A DNA stretch of 64,000 nucleotides, from contig NZ_LNZA01000001.1 in NCBI RefSeq assembly GCF_001468035.1, positions 827,020 through 891,019 on the forward strand. Reading direction: 5' to 3'. The translations under genes were made by a program, and so were the position numbers. Numbering within the stretch: position 1 is the first letter of the stretch; each line of letters begins with the position of its first letter. Source of the DNA: Legionella tucsonensis (GTDB lineage: Bacteria; Pseudomonadota; Gammaproteobacteria; Legionellales; Legionellaceae). The notes under the pieces were generated by a model. It ran no database searches, was not told where the DNA came from, and saw only the letters and a list, made by a program, of their open reading frames with translations. Shown here piece after piece: positions 30,194-41,336 of the stretch.

Positions 30194-30343
30194 GTAAACG
30201 CATCTAATAGAGCACTATAAATCAAAATGCCTAGGTTAAGCTCTTTATATGTGTAATCCAGCACTGCTTTTGATGTGTTGTATATATGCCGTACAAGTAT
30301 GTAAAAAATGAGGTTTCTTGTGTTAAAAATTAGATGCGTTTAC
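30194..30343. repeat. 150-bp segment with perfect 14-bp inverted ends
   Basis: GTAAACGCATCTAA (30194-30207) is repeated inverted as TTAGATGCGTTTAC (30330-30343). The flanks carry CATGTATGATTC in direct orientation on both sides. This looks like a small non-autonomous element nested in or joined to the palindromic repeat. Confidence 0.6.
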
Positions 30344-30420
30344 CCTACATGTATGATTCTGAGTTTTGCGAATAAGGTGATACGTGTTAAAATCCGCTTT
30401 TTTTGATTTCAATTATTCCT

Positions 30421-31164
30421 ATGTGGAAATTATTATATCAACTGGCATCGCCTAAGTTTTTTTATAATTTTATTGGACGCATTACTCCAGGTTTGGCAGT
30501 GAGCGCTTTAGTGACCTTAGTTGTTGGTATAATTTGGGGATTGGTATTTACCCCACCTGACTATCAACAAGGTGACGCATTCCGCATTATCTATGTGCAT
30601 GTACCCAGTGCCTTTTTGTCCATGATGCTCTATGCCTGGATGGGTTTTTTAGCTGTATTGCTTTTGGTTTGGCGTATTAAAATAGCAGGTCTTTTAATTA
30701 ATATTGTTGCTCAAGTTGGTCTTAGCATGGCTTTTCTTGCGCTGGTAACGGGAAGTGTTTGGGGTAAACCCATGTGGGGCACCTGGTGGGTTTGGGATGC
30801 TCGTTTGACTTCTGAACTAATTCTTTTATTGCTTTATGCTGGGATTTTAGCAACCCACTATGCGATAAAAAATAAAGATAATGGAGATAAAATTATTGCT
30901 ATCTTAACTTTGGTGGGAGTTATTGATTTACCAATTATTCATTATTCAGTTTATTGGTGGAATACTTTGCATCAAGGATCTACTTTGTCAGTCTTTGCCA
31001 AGCCCAAGATTGATGCAAGTATGTTATATCCTTTATTGTTGACCATAGTTGGATTTTTTTTATACTGTCTGTGGGTTATTTTAGAAAAAGGACGCCATGA
31101 ATTATTGCTTAGGGAAAAGAGGCAAGCTTGGGTCAAGATTCAATTTGAAGGGGAATTTAAATGA
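30421..31164 (+). CDS. ccmC: CcmC, heme-handling membrane protein
   Basis: CcmC loads heme on CcmE. The 247-residue membrane protein has the WWD signature WGTWWVWDARLTSEL with flanking histidines (VHVPSAF and IIHYSVYWW). In L. pneumophila, ccmC has been linked to iron acquisition and intracellular growth. The frame opens at TTG 30403, but ATG 30421 is chosen; neither has a clear Shine-Dalgarno. It overlaps ccmD by 4 bp. Confidence 0.94.
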   Translation: MWKLLYQLASPKFFYNFIGRITPGLAVSALVTLVVGIIWGLVFTPPDYQQGDAFRIIYVHVPSAFLSMMLYAWMGFLAVLLLVWRIKIAGLLINIVAQVGLSMAFLALVTGSVWGKPMWGTWWVWDARLTSELILLLLYAGILATHYAIKNKDNGDKIIAILTLVGVIDLPIIHYSVYWWNTLHQGSTLSVFAKPKIDASMLYPLLLTIVGFFLYCLWVILEKGRHELLLREKRQAWVKIQFEGEFK

Positions 31165-31319
31165 ATCGATTTTTAGAGTGGTTGGCAATGGGGGGGTACT
31201 CCATTTATGTTTGGCCGGCTTACGGTTTGGTATGTGTTGTTTTAGTAATGAATTTATTAGGGATGAAATGGAAAGGAAAACAGACACGCCAAAAATTACA
31301 ACAATGGTTTAAGCGATAA
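31161..31319 (+). CDS. ccmD: CcmD, small heme exporter subunit
   Basis: This 52-residue protein fits CcmD: one membrane segment ([20 protein letters not shown]) with the typical GGY...VWPAYG pattern, then a basic tail. ATG 31161 overlaps the ccmC stop with GGGG ten bases upstream, and the stop is 2 bp before ccmE. Length, order and motif make this firm despite small size. Confidence 0.92.
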   Translation: MNRFLEWLAMGGYSIYVWPAYGLVCVVLVMNLLGMKWKGKQTRQKLQQWFKR

Positions 31320-31321
31320 AA

Positions 31322-31753
31322 ATGATTCCGGCACGCCGACGCAAGATAATGATTTTAGTATTTACCATGTCTATTTTATCCATCGCTGCAGCACTAGTTT
31401 TATATGCGCTGAGACAAAATATTAGTTTGTTTTATACTCCCACCCAGGCTGTAGCGGGTGAAGCGCCGCAACAGCATAATATTCGTATGGGAGGGATGGT
31501 TGAAGAGGGTTCCATTATTCGCTCGAAAAAGGGTTTGGATGTAGAATTTAAAATAACCGATTTTAATCAAACCATTACCGTAAAATACACGGGCATTCTT
31601 CCAGATTTATTTAGAGAAGGGCAGGGAGTAGTTGCTGAAGGGCAACTTCTTGATAATCAACATTTTCGTGCCTCGCAGGTATTGGCAAAACATGATGCGA
31701 ATTATATGCCACCGGAAGTGAAAGCAGCTTTATCCCAAAAGGTACATTCATGA
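31322..31753 (+). CDS. ccmE: CcmE, periplasmic heme chaperone
   Basis: The 143-residue protein has an N-terminal anchor and an OB-fold domain with [12 protein letters not shown] and the heme-attachment histidine in [13 protein letters not shown]. It carries heme covalently to CcmF. It overlaps ccmF by 4 bp. Confidence 0.96.
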   Translation: MIPARRRKIMILVFTMSILSIAAALVLYALRQNISLFYTPTQAVAGEAPQQHNIRMGGMVEEGSIIRSKKGLDVEFKITDFNQTITVKYTGILPDLFREGQGVVAEGQLLDNQHFRASQVLAKHDANYMPPEVKAALSQKVHS

Positions 31754-33702
31754 TTGCAGAATTAGGGCTTTTTTCTTTGGTTTTGGCTTTGTTTTCTTCC
31801 ATAATGCTTGCATTAATTCCACTTGCTGGATTGCGATTAAAACGTAGTAATTGGATAGATGCTGCAAGTACTTATGCAGTCTGCCAGTTTTTCTTTATTG
31901 CCTTATCCTATCTCTTCCTCACACTTTGTTTTTTAAAGGATGATTTTTCAGTAATTTACGTACTCAGTAACTCCAGCATTAACTTACCTTGGTTTTATAA
32001 ACTTTGTGCTGTTTGGGGTGGACATGAGGGTTCCATGCTGTTATGGGTCTCTATTTTGAGTTTTTGGACGTTGCTGGTGGTTTTTTGTAGTACAGGTTTG
32101 GAAAAGGAAATGCGTACTCGTGTTTTAGTTGTTCTTGGTTGGTTATGTATTGGATTTATTCTATTTTTGCTGACTACATCCAACCCTTTTTTACGCCAAT
32201 TTCAAGTTTTAGATACTCAAGGTCGTGATTTGAATCCCTTACTACAAGATCCGGGTTTTTTATTTCATCCGCCAATGTTGTATATGGGGTATGTAGGTTT
32301 TTCTGTTGCCTTTGCCTTTGCTATTGCAGCACTTTGGGCAGGCAGGGTAGAAGCCGGTTGGTCAAAGTGGACTAGACCTTGGACATTAGCTGCTTGGTGT
32401 TGTTTAACAGCAGGGATCACTTTGGGAAGCTGGTGGGCTTATCGTGAGCTAGGTTGGGGCGGATGGTGGTTTTGGGATCCAGTCGAAAATGCTTCTTTTA
32501 TGCCTTGGTTAGTAGGTACTGCTTTATTGCATTCTTTGGCAGTAACTGAACAGCGCCAACAATTTAAAGCATGGACTATGTTGCTTGCAATTGCCGCTTT
32601 TTCTTTAAGCTTAATAGGTACTTTTCTTGTGCGCTCCGGTGTTTTGACTTCAGTTCATGCATTTGCCGTAGATCCACAGCGCGGATTATATATCCTAGGT
32701 TTTTTATTATTTGTTATTGGTGGTTCTTTATTATTATTTCTTTTTAGAGCACAAACCTTACATTCAGACAGCAATCCCAGTCCTTTTTCTAGGGAAAGTG
32801 CTTTATTATTAAATAATGTTTTTTTAGTAGTAATTATGCTCACTGTTTTAATGGGAACGGTGTATCCACTGCTTGTTGAAGGTTTAGGTCTGGGTAAACT
32901 ATCTGTCGGAGCCCCTTATTTTAATTCTGTTTTCATCCCTTTAATGATTCCTCTGTTGTTATTGATGGGAATGGGTATTCATTTAAGATGGAACAAAGAT
33001 GATTGGCGAAACATATTAAAAAAGCTATGGAGAACAATTGTTCTTAGCCTCTTAATTCCTTTGATTTTGTTACTTACTAGTACTAAAGAATTTAATGGTT
33101 CAGCCTTTATGGGATTGAGTCTGGCTTTTTGGGTGATTTTAAGTACATTTCAAGCCGCTTACAGACGGATCTTTGATCGTGGCTTATATCACGTAGGACA
33201 AGCTTTTTGGGGAATGATTCTCGCACATTTGGGAGTAGCAACTACAGTAATTGGTATTGCAGTTTCTACAGCTTATGGTGTGCAAGATGATGTACAAATG
33301 GAGCCCGGAAAAAAAGTATCTTTACTTGGTTATTCTATTGAATTTATGCACCAGGAACCGTTAATCGGGCCAAACTATAAAGGAACTAAAGCCCAATTCA
33401 AAATAAACTATCAGGGCAAGGCCAAGCTGATTTATCCTGAAAAAAGACTTTATACTGTGGGACAAATGGCTATGACTGAGTCCGCAATTGATGTAACGCC
33501 ATTTAGAGATATTTATGTTGCTTTAGGTGAGCCATTAACTGATAACTCCTGGTCAGTAAGACTCTATTACAAACCTTTAGTTCGTTGGATTTGGGCTGGT
33601 GGGTTTATGATTTTAGCAGGTGGTTTTTTTGCACTGACAGATAGACGCTATTATCAAAAAAGACAGCAAGCAATAATTGGTGCCCAGGAGTTGAACGCAT
33701 GA
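31750..33702 (+). CDS. ccmF: CcmF, heme lyase core subunit
   Basis: The 650-residue polytopic protein has the WWD domain [17 protein letters not shown] and the conserved [11 protein letters not shown] segment near residue 90. With CcmH it attaches heme to apocytochrome c in the periplasm. It overlaps both neighbours by 4 bp. Confidence 0.97.
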   Translation: MIAELGLFSLVLALFSSIMLALIPLAGLRLKRSNWIDAASTYAVCQFFFIALSYLFLTLCFLKDDFSVIYVLSNSSINLPWFYKLCAVWGGHEGSMLLWVSILSFWTLLVVFCSTGLEKEMRTRVLVVLGWLCIGFILFLLTTSNPFLRQFQVLDTQGRDLNPLLQDPGFLFHPPMLYMGYVGFSVAFAFAIAALWAGRVEAGWSKWTRPWTLAAWCCLTAGITLGSWWAYRELGWGGWWFWDPVENASFMPWLVGTALLHSLAVTEQRQQFKAWTMLLAIAAFSLSLIGTFLVRSGVLTSVHAFAVDPQRGLYILGFLLFVIGGSLLLFLFRAQTLHSDSNPSPFSRESALLLNNVFLVVIMLTVLMGTVYPLLVEGLGLGKLSVGAPYFNSVFIPLMIPLLLLMGMGIHLRWNKDDWRNILKKLWRTIVLSLLIPLILLLTSTKEFNGSAFMGLSLAFWVILSTFQAAYRRIFDRGLYHVGQAFWGMILAHLGVATTVIGIAVSTAYGVQDDVQMEPGKKVSLLGYSIEFMHQEPLIGPNYKGTKAQFKINYQGKAKLIYPEKRLYTVGQMAMTESAIDVTPFRDIYVALGEPLTDNSWSVRLYYKPLVRWIWAGGFMILAGGFFALTDRRYYQKRQQAIIGAQELNA

Positions 33703-34235
33703 AAAAAATAGGATGGAAGGTGATTCCAATTACTCTTTTTTTGCTGCTTTGTGTTTTTCTTTGGCGTGGTTTATCCTTAAATCCGCATGAATTACCCTCA
33801 GTTCAACTTGGAAAGTCATTACCTCACTTTAGTCTCCCTGAATTGTATCATCCGAATTCTTTTTTTAGTTCCACTCAATTACATGGTCAGGTAGTTTTAT
33901 TAAATATCTGGGCTAGTTGGTGTGCTGCTTGTGTCGATGAGCAGGCTTTTATGTTGCAATTGGCACGTGAAGGAATACCGATTTATGGGTTGAATTACAA
34001 AGACAAATCTACTAATGCCTTCCTCTGGCTGAAGCAATGGGGAAATCCTTATAAGCAGGTCATCCAAGACCAGGACGGAAAAGTTGCAATCGATTTAGGT
34101 GTCTATGGCGCACCAGAGACTTTTGTGATTGATAAGAAAGGAATAATCCGTTATCGGCATGCTGGAATTATGACTCAAGAGATGTGGTTAAAAGAGATTT
34201 CACCTTTAATGAAGAAGTTGGAGGATATTTCATGA
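33699..34235 (+). CDS. ccmG: CcmG/DsbE, thiol-disulfide oxidoreductase
   Basis: The 178-residue membrane-anchored thioredoxin-fold protein has the redox motif WASWCAACVDEQ and the cis-Pro region GVYGAPETFVID. It keeps apocytochrome cysteines reduced for heme attachment. It overlaps ccmH by 4 bp. Confidence 0.95.
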   Translation: MKKIGWKVIPITLFLLLCVFLWRGLSLNPHELPSVQLGKSLPHFSLPELYHPNSFFSSTQLHGQVVLLNIWASWCAACVDEQAFMLQLAREGIPIYGLNYKDKSTNAFLWLKQWGNPYKQVIQDQDGKVAIDLGVYGAPETFVIDKKGIIRYRHAGIMTQEMWLKEISPLMKKLEDIS

Positions 34236-34633
34236 GAATATACTCTATTTTAAGGAGTTTTTTGCTTTTTGTATGTTTACCCGTTTGGGCAAATAGCACT
34301 TATCCTTTGGATTCTGCTCAAAAGGAAGCTCAATTTAATCATCTGCTTAAAGACTTGCGTTGTCTGGTTTGTCAAAATCAAGATTTGGCAGATTCTAATG
34401 CTGAATTAGCTAAGGATTTGCGTAACCAGGTTTATCAAATGGTGAAAGAAGGGAAGAGTGATAGTGAAATCAGTGATTATCTGACTGCTCGCTATGGAGA
34501 TTTTATCCTGTTTAAACCTCCTGTTAAGGCAGTAACTTTTTTATTGTGGTTTGGACCTATTTTATTTTTACTCTTAGGACTTGTTATTTTCTGGCGGACT
34601 TGTTTTGGAGTCCGAGAGAAGGAACATACATAA
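34232..34633 (+). CDS. ccmH: CcmH, apocytochrome thioreductase subunit
   Basis: The 133-residue protein has a signal peptide ending near VWA, the LRCLVCQNQDLADSNAELA motif with the redox CxxC, and a C-terminal membrane anchor. The longer frame from 34184 is rejected because GGAGG precedes ATG 34232. Confidence 0.95.
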   Translation: MRIYSILRSFLLFVCLPVWANSTYPLDSAQKEAQFNHLLKDLRCLVCQNQDLADSNAELAKDLRNQVYQMVKEGKSDSEISDYLTARYGDFILFKPPVKAVTFLLWFGPILFLLLGLVIFWRTCFGVREKEHT

Positions 34634-34648
34634 TTGAGCGAGTTTTTT

Positions 34649-35332
34649 ATGAATGAATGGTGGTTACTGGGATTATTAATAGGTCTAACTGGGTTAGCCT
34701 GTATATTCATGGTTTATCCATTCAGACGCCGTTTTATTGCCAGTCTGTTACTGATTCCTGCTATTTTTCTAGGAGTATTTACAGGTTATTTTTATTGGGG
34801 GAGCTTTGGAGGATGGCAAGAACATGTACATAGCCTTAACTCCCAGAAACAAGCTAAAAAAATATTGGAGTCGATTAAAAGTCCACACGAATTAATCGAT
34901 AAATTGCGTGCGAAATTGGATGAGACCCCAAAAAGTGCTAAAGGCTGGTATCTTTTGGGACGTTTATACAGCAGCCAAAATGAAAAACAAAATGCTGTAA
35001 ATGCTTTTGCAAAAGCATATCAATTTAATCCCGATGATGAACAATATGCAGTTAATTATGCGCATAGTTTGTGGGTACTGAATAATCAGCAATTTACTGA
35101 ACAGGTCACCAAACTATTTAACCGATTATTAAAAAATAATCCAAATCAACCTGACGCATTGGCGATGCTTGCGATGGATGCTTTCGTAAGCCATGCGTAT
35201 GAAGATGCAATAAGTTATTGGCAACGTTTGTTAAAACTAGCTCCAGAACAATCAGAAGAAGCTTTAGCAATTCGGAAAGCAATTGCTAAAGCTGAAGAGC
35301 ATCTGCGGTTAAGAGATAAAAATCTGAATTGA
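34649..35332 (+). CDS. ccmI: CcmI/CycH-like TPR protein
   Basis: The 227-residue protein has two N-terminal membrane segments and a C-terminal TPR region (KGWYLLGRLYSSQNEKQNAV, then NPDDEQYAVNYAHSL and later repeats), the layout of CcmI, which presents apocytochrome c to CcmF/H. TTG 34634 directly after the ccmH stop is an alternative start. Last gene of the ccm operon. Confidence 0.87.
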   Translation: MNEWWLLGLLIGLTGLACIFMVYPFRRRFIASLLLIPAIFLGVFTGYFYWGSFGGWQEHVHSLNSQKQAKKILESIKSPHELIDKLRAKLDETPKSAKGWYLLGRLYSSQNEKQNAVNAFAKAYQFNPDDEQYAVNYAHSLWVLNNQQFTEQVTKLFNRLLKNNPNQPDALAMLAMDAFVSHAYEDAISYWQRLLKLAPEQSEEALAIRKAIAKAEEHLRLRDKNLN

Positions 35333-35450
35333 TTATTGCAATCGGATGGGAGTTAAGAATCGTCTGAAGTTTGTTCCCCTCTACTTGTTAGATTTTTTCC
35401 GAGAAACTACTAACTTAAATAGAGTTCAATGGATCACCTATTTATGAAGT

Positions 35451-35474
35451 AACGTGCCAAAAATGAGGCACGTT
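35451..35474 (+). terminator. hairpin after the ccm operon
   Basis: AACGTGCC (35451-35458) and GGCACGTT (35467-35474) form a perfect 8-bp stem with an 8-nt loop, followed by GTTGAATTTT. It lies between the convergent ccmI and the unknown gene at 35513. Confidence 0.6.
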
Positions 35475-35512
35475 GTTGAATTTTAAGAATGGGGTGGAGA
35501 CGATTTGAGATT

Positions 35513-36109
35513 CTAATATATATTCATGGTTGGTATATCATGGTGATTTAAATCATTAGACTTATCCTGTTTTGGAAGGAAAAATCCTCGCCTGAACCCT
35601 CCAAAAGTAGGTTTTTCTCCTTTATCTTGTATAACAACAGGAGCAACAACCGAAATTTGCTTTGTTGTATGTTTTTCTTTAGGAAGGGTATTCGCATCAT
35701 GATATGCTTTGACGAAGCTTTTATGTTCATCTTCTGAAATAATGGAATATTTCTGTAATACATCTAAAATGCCATCTAATTTATTCTCATTAATGGTTAC
35801 TGCAAATTGAGCATGATAATGGTTGTCATCTATTTTAAAATCATCTTGATGATATAAATAATGATCAGAGTCTTCACGATGTACAAAGCGATAGACACCC
35901 AACTCATTTGAACGTTCCATAAAGAAGTTATCGACTTCAGCACTAACGCAATCCATCTTAGAAAACAATATAATAAAAAGCAGACTAAGCTCATCTTTTA
36001 CTGGTGGAAGCATACTTTGTTGCAGGCTTGATTTGGGATAAACAGTCAAGGTATTATCATACAAACTAAGATTAACTTTTTTACACAAATGAGTAAATGC
36101 TTTAGGCAT
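35513..36109 (-). CDS. protein of unknown function, 198 residues
   Basis: No signal peptide or membrane segment other than a hydrophobic stretch LSLLFIILFSKM near residue 45. The middle is rich in His, Asp and Tyr (REDSDHYLYHQDDFKIDDNH), and the C-terminal 50 residues look disordered with a Gly-Phe-Arg motif (TFGGFRRGFFLP). AGGAG precedes the ATG at six bases, so translation is credible. No family recognised; such cytosolic orphan proteins are common in Legionella. Confidence 0.65.
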   Translation of the reverse strand: MPKAFTHLCKKVNLSLYDNTLTVYPKSSLQQSMLPPVKDELSLLFIILFSKMDCVSAEVDNFFMERSNELGVYRFVHREDSDHYLYHQDDFKIDDNHYHAQFAVTINENKLDGILDVLQKYSIISEDEHKSFVKAYHDANTLPKEKHTTKQISVVAPVVIQDKGEKPTFGGFRRGFFLPKQDKSNDLNHHDIPTMNIY

Positions 36110-36373
36110 GAAAATCTCCTAATTTCTATTTGAATTGTCTAAATTAAGCGCTTAAAGAATAATATATTTACATTAAGGTTTTATTAACAAATGACCATAT
36201 GTAGTAAAAAATTATTTTCAAAAACTAGGTATGTTCCAATTCAGGATAAAATTACAATAGAGTGGATATAAGTTAATGACGCTTTCTTTATGAGGCGAAA
36301 TACATTCTATTTGTAATGCAATTAATTTTAAATCTGCTAGTCTATAAGTAGGCATCAGAATTATAAGGAGAAA

Positions 36374-36823
36374 ATGATGTATAAGAGGGTATTGTTTGCT
36401 ACTGACTTTGATGAGGTTGGTATTATGGCAGCGCATAAGGCGAAAAAAATTGCTGATGAGAATGGCGCTGATCTGATATTAGTTCATGTCGTAGAACCTA
36501 TTCCTGCTTATGCTTATCCTGGTTTTGCCGGATTTGCTGAAGTTGAATTATCTATTCGCGAGCAAGCCGAAAAAGAACTCAATGAGTTGGGTAAAAAATT
36601 GGGGGTAGATGCAAAACATCGATTTATTGAATTCGGCTCCACTAAAAATGAAATTTTAAGGGTCGCACAAGAGCGTCATATCGATTTGATTGTTACGGGA
36701 AGTCATGGTAAACATGGACTTTCTTTATTATTAGGTTCAACAGCAAATTCCATTTTGCATGGTGCTGAATGTGATGTTTTAATCGTCCGTTCTATACCTT
36801 CTGAGAAGCATTCTAAAGCATAA
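36374..36823 (+). CDS. universal stress protein (UspA family)
   Basis: The 149-residue protein has the UspA fold: KRVLFATDFDE N-terminus and the ATP-binding motif GSHGKHGLSLLLGSTAN (GxxG, nine residues, GS), followed by DVLIVRS. It probably binds ATP and acts in stress or stationary-phase survival. AAGGAG precedes ATG 36374; the next codon is also ATG. Confidence 0.92.
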   Translation: MMYKRVLFATDFDEVGIMAAHKAKKIADENGADLILVHVVEPIPAYAYPGFAGFAEVELSIREQAEKELNELGKKLGVDAKHRFIEFGSTKNEILRVAQERHIDLIVTGSHGKHGLSLLLGSTANSILHGAECDVLIVRSIPSEKHSKA

Positions 36824-36840
36824 AAAACGAGTATAAAAGT

Positions 36841-36873
36841 GTAGCCTGGGGCGCAGCAAAGCTTACACGGGTT
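36841..36873. repeat. half copy of the CCTGGGTGAAG repeat
   Basis: GTAGCCTGGGGCGCAGCAAA followed by GCTTACACGGGTTT matches one arm of the repeat. It lies just after the universal stress protein gene. Confidence 0.45.
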
Positions 36874-37019
36874 TATATTAATTTCTGTTTCTCCAGGTTT
36901 CACTTGGCTTCGTTTGGCTAAAAATGCTTCTAATAGTTTGTTGTAACGTTCTTACTATTTCTCAATAGAGCAGAAAACAAGTATACTACTGAGTTTCGAG
37001 TTACACGATTGAATTACTT

Positions 37020-37967
37020 ATGGAATTGTTGCGCGGCATTCAACATTTTTCTGCGTTTGATAAAGGCGTGGTTGCTACTATTGGTAATTTTGATGGAGTG
37101 CATTTGGGACATCAAAATCTTATTAGGACGTTGGAACACAAAGCAAATGATTTAAAGTTGCCTGTAGTCCTAATCCTATTTGAGCCTCAGCCCAGAGAGT
37201 ATTTCCAACGGGAGAAAGCACCAGCACGACTTTCCAGTTTAAGAGAAAAATTAGATGTATTACGCTCATGCCAAATTGATTATGTATACTGTTTTAAATT
37301 TGATAATACATTAGCGCAAACTTCTGCAGCTGAGTTTGCATATTCTTATTTGTTTTCTATGCTCAACGTGAAACATCTACTGGTAGGAGAAGATTTTCGT
37401 TTTGGCAAAAACAGAGAAGGTGATGTGAGCTTGTTGAAAAAGCTTGGTTCGGAGTATGCTTGCGATGTAAGTATTTATTCAAATTTTTGTATTAACGAAA
37501 GTAGAATCAGCTCAACACGAATTAGAACAGCATTGCAGCATGGTGATCTGAATACTGCAGCAAAATATCTAGGTAGACCTTATAGTATTTGTGGTCGTGT
37601 ATTGCATGGAGACGGACGTGGTCGACAGTGGGGAATCCCTACGGCAAATCTTGCTCTGCATCGCTATTCTTTGCCTTTACAAGGAGTATTTGTAGTTCGA
37701 GTTCGAATTGCTTCCCAAATGGTGTATGGGGTAGCGAATATTGGACGTCGTCCTACAGTAGATGGCAGCACGAACATTTTGGAAGTACATTTATTTGATT
37801 TTGATCAGTCAATATATGGTGAATTAATGCAGGTGTTTTTCTTGCACAAATTGCGTGATGAGGTTAAATTCACTTCGGTGGATGCTTTAATTGCGCAGAT
37901 TTATAATGATATTGCGGTGGCAAAAGAATTCCTCAGGAACTGTAATGAAAAGACCTCTATATCATAG
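37020..37967 (+). CDS. ribF: bifunctional riboflavin kinase/FAD synthetase
   Basis: RibF makes FMN and FAD. The 315-residue protein has the nucleotidyltransferase motif [14 protein letters not shown], the [11 protein letters not shown] segment, and the kinase domain with [20 protein letters not shown] and NIGRRPTV. It begins the ribF-ileS-lspA cluster typical of gammaproteobacteria, with a 35-bp gap to ileS. Confidence 0.96.
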   Translation: MELLRGIQHFSAFDKGVVATIGNFDGVHLGHQNLIRTLEHKANDLKLPVVLILFEPQPREYFQREKAPARLSSLREKLDVLRSCQIDYVYCFKFDNTLAQTSAAEFAYSYLFSMLNVKHLLVGEDFRFGKNREGDVSLLKKLGSEYACDVSIYSNFCINESRISSTRIRTALQHGDLNTAAKYLGRPYSICGRVLHGDGRGRQWGIPTANLALHRYSLPLQGVFVVRVRIASQMVYGVANIGRRPTVDGSTNILEVHLFDFDQSIYGELMQVFFLHKLRDEVKFTSVDALIAQIYNDIAVAKEFLRNCNEKTSIS

Positions 37968-38002
37968 TCACCAACAATTTAACGATTTCGCAGAGTACTC
38001 TT

Positions 38003-40798
38003 ATGGCAGAATACAAAGATACATTAAATCTCCCTAATACTTCATTTCCGATGAAGGCAAGCTTGGCTACTCGAGAGCCCGAAGTTTTGGCCGCTTGGCA
38101 AGCAAAAAAAGTTTATGAAAAAATTCGTAAAGCTCGTGCTGGAAGTAAACATTTTATTTTGCACGATGGCCCTCCTTATGCGAATGGCCATTTGCACTGC
38201 GGCCATGCGTTAAACAAGATTCTTAAAGACATTATCATTAAATCCAAGTCACTCAGCGGGTATGACGCGCCATTTGTTCCTGGTTGGGATTGCCATGGGC
38301 TGCCTATTGAACTTAATGTAGAGAAAAAAATAGGGCGAGTCGGTGATAAGGTATCTGCGCGAGAGTTTCGTGCCAAATGCCGTGAGTATGCTGCCAGTCA
38401 AATCGATATTCAGCGCGATGAGTTTCAACGACTGGGAGTTTTTGGAGATTGGTATAATCCCTATGTCACCATGGATTTTCGTTATGAAGCCAATATCGTT
38501 CGCGCATTGGGTTTGATGATCAAAAATGGTCATTTGCACCAAGGTTTTAAACCAGTACATTGGTGTATTGATTGCGGTTCTGCTTTGGCTGAAGCTGAGG
38601 TTGATTATGATGAAAAATCCTCACCTTCTATTGATGTTGCTTTTATTGCAGTGCACCCTGAAGAATTTATTGATTTGTTTAAAAAAAATGTGGAAATAAA
38701 GTCAGTTAGTCTTCCTATTTGGACTACGACTCCTTGGACTTTACCTGCTAATGAAGCAGTATGCTTACATCCCTCGATTGATTATTCTTTAGTCGATGCA
38801 GTTGATTCTTATTTAATACTTGCCACCGATTTGGTTGAATCTACTATGGCTCGTTACGGAGTGAGTCAATATACAGTTTGTGGTTCGGTAAAAGGAAAGG
38901 TTTTTGAGCATTTAAACTTAAAACATCCTTTTTACAGTCGAGTTGTTCCAGTGGTGTTAGGTGAGCATGTAACTACTGAATCCGGTACTGGATGCGTACA
39001 TACTGCTCCTGCTCATGGACCAGATGATTATCTTGTTGGTCAAGCTTATAATTTGCGTTTAATTAATCCCGTTAAAGGAAATGGCTGTTTTGCTGATGAT
39101 GTTGAATTATTTGCTGGGCTTTCTGTATTAAAGGCCAATGACACAATTTTGGGTGTTTTGGCTGAAAAAGGAGTTCTGTTAGCGAAAGAGAATATTAGAC
39201 ATAGTTATCCTCATTGTTGGCGACATAAATCACCGATGATTTTTTTAGCGACACCTCAGTGGTTTATCTCCATGGATAAAGCTCAGTTAAGAGAACATAT
39301 TGTCAAAGAAATTGATAAAGTGACTTGGATGCCTGATTGGGGTAAGGCTCGTATTAGCAATATGGTTGAGAATAGGCCTGATTGGTGTATATCAAGACAA
39401 AGGGCTTGGGGTACACCTATGCCCTTATTTGTGCATAAAACGACTCGTGAATTGCATCCTAATACATTGGATCTTATTGAACAAGTTGCGTTGCTTATTG
39501 AGAAATCTGGCATTGATGCTTGGTTCGAGATGGATGCAAAAGCGCTTCTGGGAGATGATGCCGAATTATATGACAAAATTAACGACACTATGGACGTGTG
39601 GTTTGATTCTGGTGTCACTCATTTCTGTGTTTTACAACAAAATAAAGCGTTATCTTTCCCTGCAGATATTTATTTTGAAGGTTCAGATCAGCATCGCGGC
39701 TGGTTCAACTCTTCATTAACCACTTCCGTGGCTATGTATGGTATTGCTCCTTATAAAATAGTATTGACTCATGGCTATACTGTGGATGCCGAGGGTAAAA
39801 AGCTTTCTAAATCCAAAGGGAATTATGTTGCTTTGGATAAGTTAGTTAACCAACATGGTGCGGATATTTTACGTTTATGGGTAGCTTCTACAGATTATCG
39901 ACATGAAGTGAGCATTTCAGATGAAATTATTAAACGAAATGCAGACGCTTATAGAAGAATTCGTAATACAGCTCGTTTTTTATTAGCAAACCTATTTGAT
40001 TTTGATCCCGCAGTTGATAGCGTACCTGACAAAGATCTTTTGGAGTTGGATAAATGGGCATTAAAGCGCAGTCAGCTTTTGCAAAAAGAAATCATCGAAG
40101 CTTATGAAAGCTATCAATTTCATATTATTTACCAGAAACTTCATAATTTCTGCGCGGTAGATATGGGAAGTTTTTATCTTGATTTGATTAAAGACAGGCA
40201 ATATACCACCGCAAAAGAAAGCAAAACCAGACGCTCTTGCCAAACTGCAATGTATCACATCATTAGGGCATTTACTCTTTGGCTGGCACCTATTCTGTCA
40301 TTTACAGCAGAAGAGATAGGGCGCTATATACCTGGTTATAATCAAGAATCAGTCTTTACTGAACTTTGGTATGATGCTTGGCCAAAGTTTGATGATGTTA
40401 TTATGGAAGATTGGGATGAGTTACATTTAATTCGTGATGAAGTGAATAAAGCTTTGGAAGAGACACGTCAAAAAGGCGAAATTGGCTCTGCTTTGGCTGC
40501 AGAAGTCACTTTATATGCGGATAATCAAGTATTACCTAAACTAACTCGATTGGGTGAAGAGTTGCGCTTTTTGTTAATCACATCAGGTGCGACAGTACAT
40601 CCTATGAATTCAGTTCCAGCAGGTTTAGCGACTACAGCATACGGTGTTTCTATTGTCGTTTCGGCAAGTCCACATGAAAAATGTGCTCGCTGTTGGCACA
40701 GACGGCCTGATGTTGGTCAAAATACCCAACATCCTGAGCTCTGCTTACGTTGTGTCAGTAATATTAGCGGTCAAGAGGAAATGAGGCAATTTATATGA
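38003..40798 (+). CDS. ileS: isoleucyl-tRNA synthetase
   Basis: The 931-residue class I synthetase has the HIGH-type motif [13 protein letters not shown], the editing domain ([13 protein letters not shown] and later), the KMSKS-type motif [11 protein letters not shown], and a C-terminal zinc site CARCWHRRP...CLRC. Length and motifs are those of the bacterial mupirocin-sensitive type, which is inference from family. It overlaps lspA by 4 bp. Confidence 0.98.
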   Translation: MAEYKDTLNLPNTSFPMKASLATREPEVLAAWQAKKVYEKIRKARAGSKHFILHDGPPYANGHLHCGHALNKILKDIIIKSKSLSGYDAPFVPGWDCHGLPIELNVEKKIGRVGDKVSAREFRAKCREYAASQIDIQRDEFQRLGVFGDWYNPYVTMDFRYEANIVRALGLMIKNGHLHQGFKPVHWCIDCGSALAEAEVDYDEKSSPSIDVAFIAVHPEEFIDLFKKNVEIKSVSLPIWTTTPWTLPANEAVCLHPSIDYSLVDAVDSYLILATDLVESTMARYGVSQYTVCGSVKGKVFEHLNLKHPFYSRVVPVVLGEHVTTESGTGCVHTAPAHGPDDYLVGQAYNLRLINPVKGNGCFADDVELFAGLSVLKANDTILGVLAEKGVLLAKENIRHSYPHCWRHKSPMIFLATPQWFISMDKAQLREHIVKEIDKVTWMPDWGKARISNMVENRPDWCISRQRAWGTPMPLFVHKTTRELHPNTLDLIEQVALLIEKSGIDAWFEMDAKALLGDDAELYDKINDTMDVWFDSGVTHFCVLQQNKALSFPADIYFEGSDQHRGWFNSSLTTSVAMYGIAPYKIVLTHGYTVDAEGKKLSKSKGNYVALDKLVNQHGADILRLWVASTDYRHEVSISDEIIKRNADAYRRIRNTARFLLANLFDFDPAVDSVPDKDLLELDKWALKRSQLLQKEIIEAYESYQFHIIYQKLHNFCAVDMGSFYLDLIKDRQYTTAKESKTRRSCQTAMYHIIRAFTLWLAPILSFTAEEIGRYIPGYNQESVFTELWYDAWPKFDDVIMEDWDELHLIRDEVNKALEETRQKGEIGSALAAEVTLYADNQVLPKLTRLGEELRFLLITSGATVHPMNSVPAGLATTAYGVSIVVSASPHEKCARCWHRRPDVGQNTQHPELCLRCVSNISGQEEMRQFI

Positions 40799-41259
40799 GA
40801 AAATGGCCATGGTTTATACTCAGTCTTGTCGTGATTGTTTTTGATCAAGCAAGTAAGTACCTGGCGAGTGTTTTTTTAACTCCATATAAACCATTACCTG
40901 TTTTTCCAATGCTTAACATGACTTTGGCGTATAATTCTGGCGCTGCTTTTAGTTTTTTAAGCGGTGCTGGAGACTGGCATAGATGGTTTTTTGCTGGTTT
41001 TAGTCTTATCGTGAGCATTATACTCGTTGTCTGGTTGTATCGTACTGAAAGTCATTCTAGATTACTTTTAGCAGGGATTAGTCTTATTTTAGGTGGGGCA
41101 GTTGGTAATCTGATCGATAGAGCTCTTAATGGTTATGTAATTGATTTTATTGATTTTTATTATAAACATCATCATTTTGCCACTTTTAATCTAGCGGATA
41201 GTGCGATATGTATTGGCGCAGGCTTTTTCCTTCTGGACTTGTTGATTAATAGAGAATGA
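40795..41259 (+). CDS. lspA: lipoprotein signal peptidase
   Basis: LspA removes lipoprotein signal peptides. The 154-residue protein has four membrane segments, FDQASKYLA at the start, and the two catalytic Asp in [10 protein letters not shown] and FNLADSAI. It ends the ribF-ileS-lspA operon and faces the minus-strand accessory block. Confidence 0.97.
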   Translation: MRKWPWFILSLVVIVFDQASKYLASVFLTPYKPLPVFPMLNMTLAYNSGAAFSFLSGAGDWHRWFFAGFSLIVSIILVVWLYRTESHSRLLLAGISLILGGAVGNLIDRALNGYVIDFIDFYYKHHHFATFNLADSAICIGAGFFLLDLLINRE

Positions 41260-41336
41260 CTCAGTATAAACTAAGTGAATTTGGAGATTGGGCAATCTAT
41301 CAAAAAGTGAGATATCTTCTGATGGAGCTTAGCTCA

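Larger units (their letters stand above)
30111..30420. other. repeat-filled gap inside the ccm operon
   Basis: This 310-bp stretch separates ccmB from ccmC. It holds the left part of a palindromic repeat (30113-30192) and an inner segment (30194-30343) bounded by perfect 14-bp inverted repeats. No open frame with coding character was found. Confidence 0.7.
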
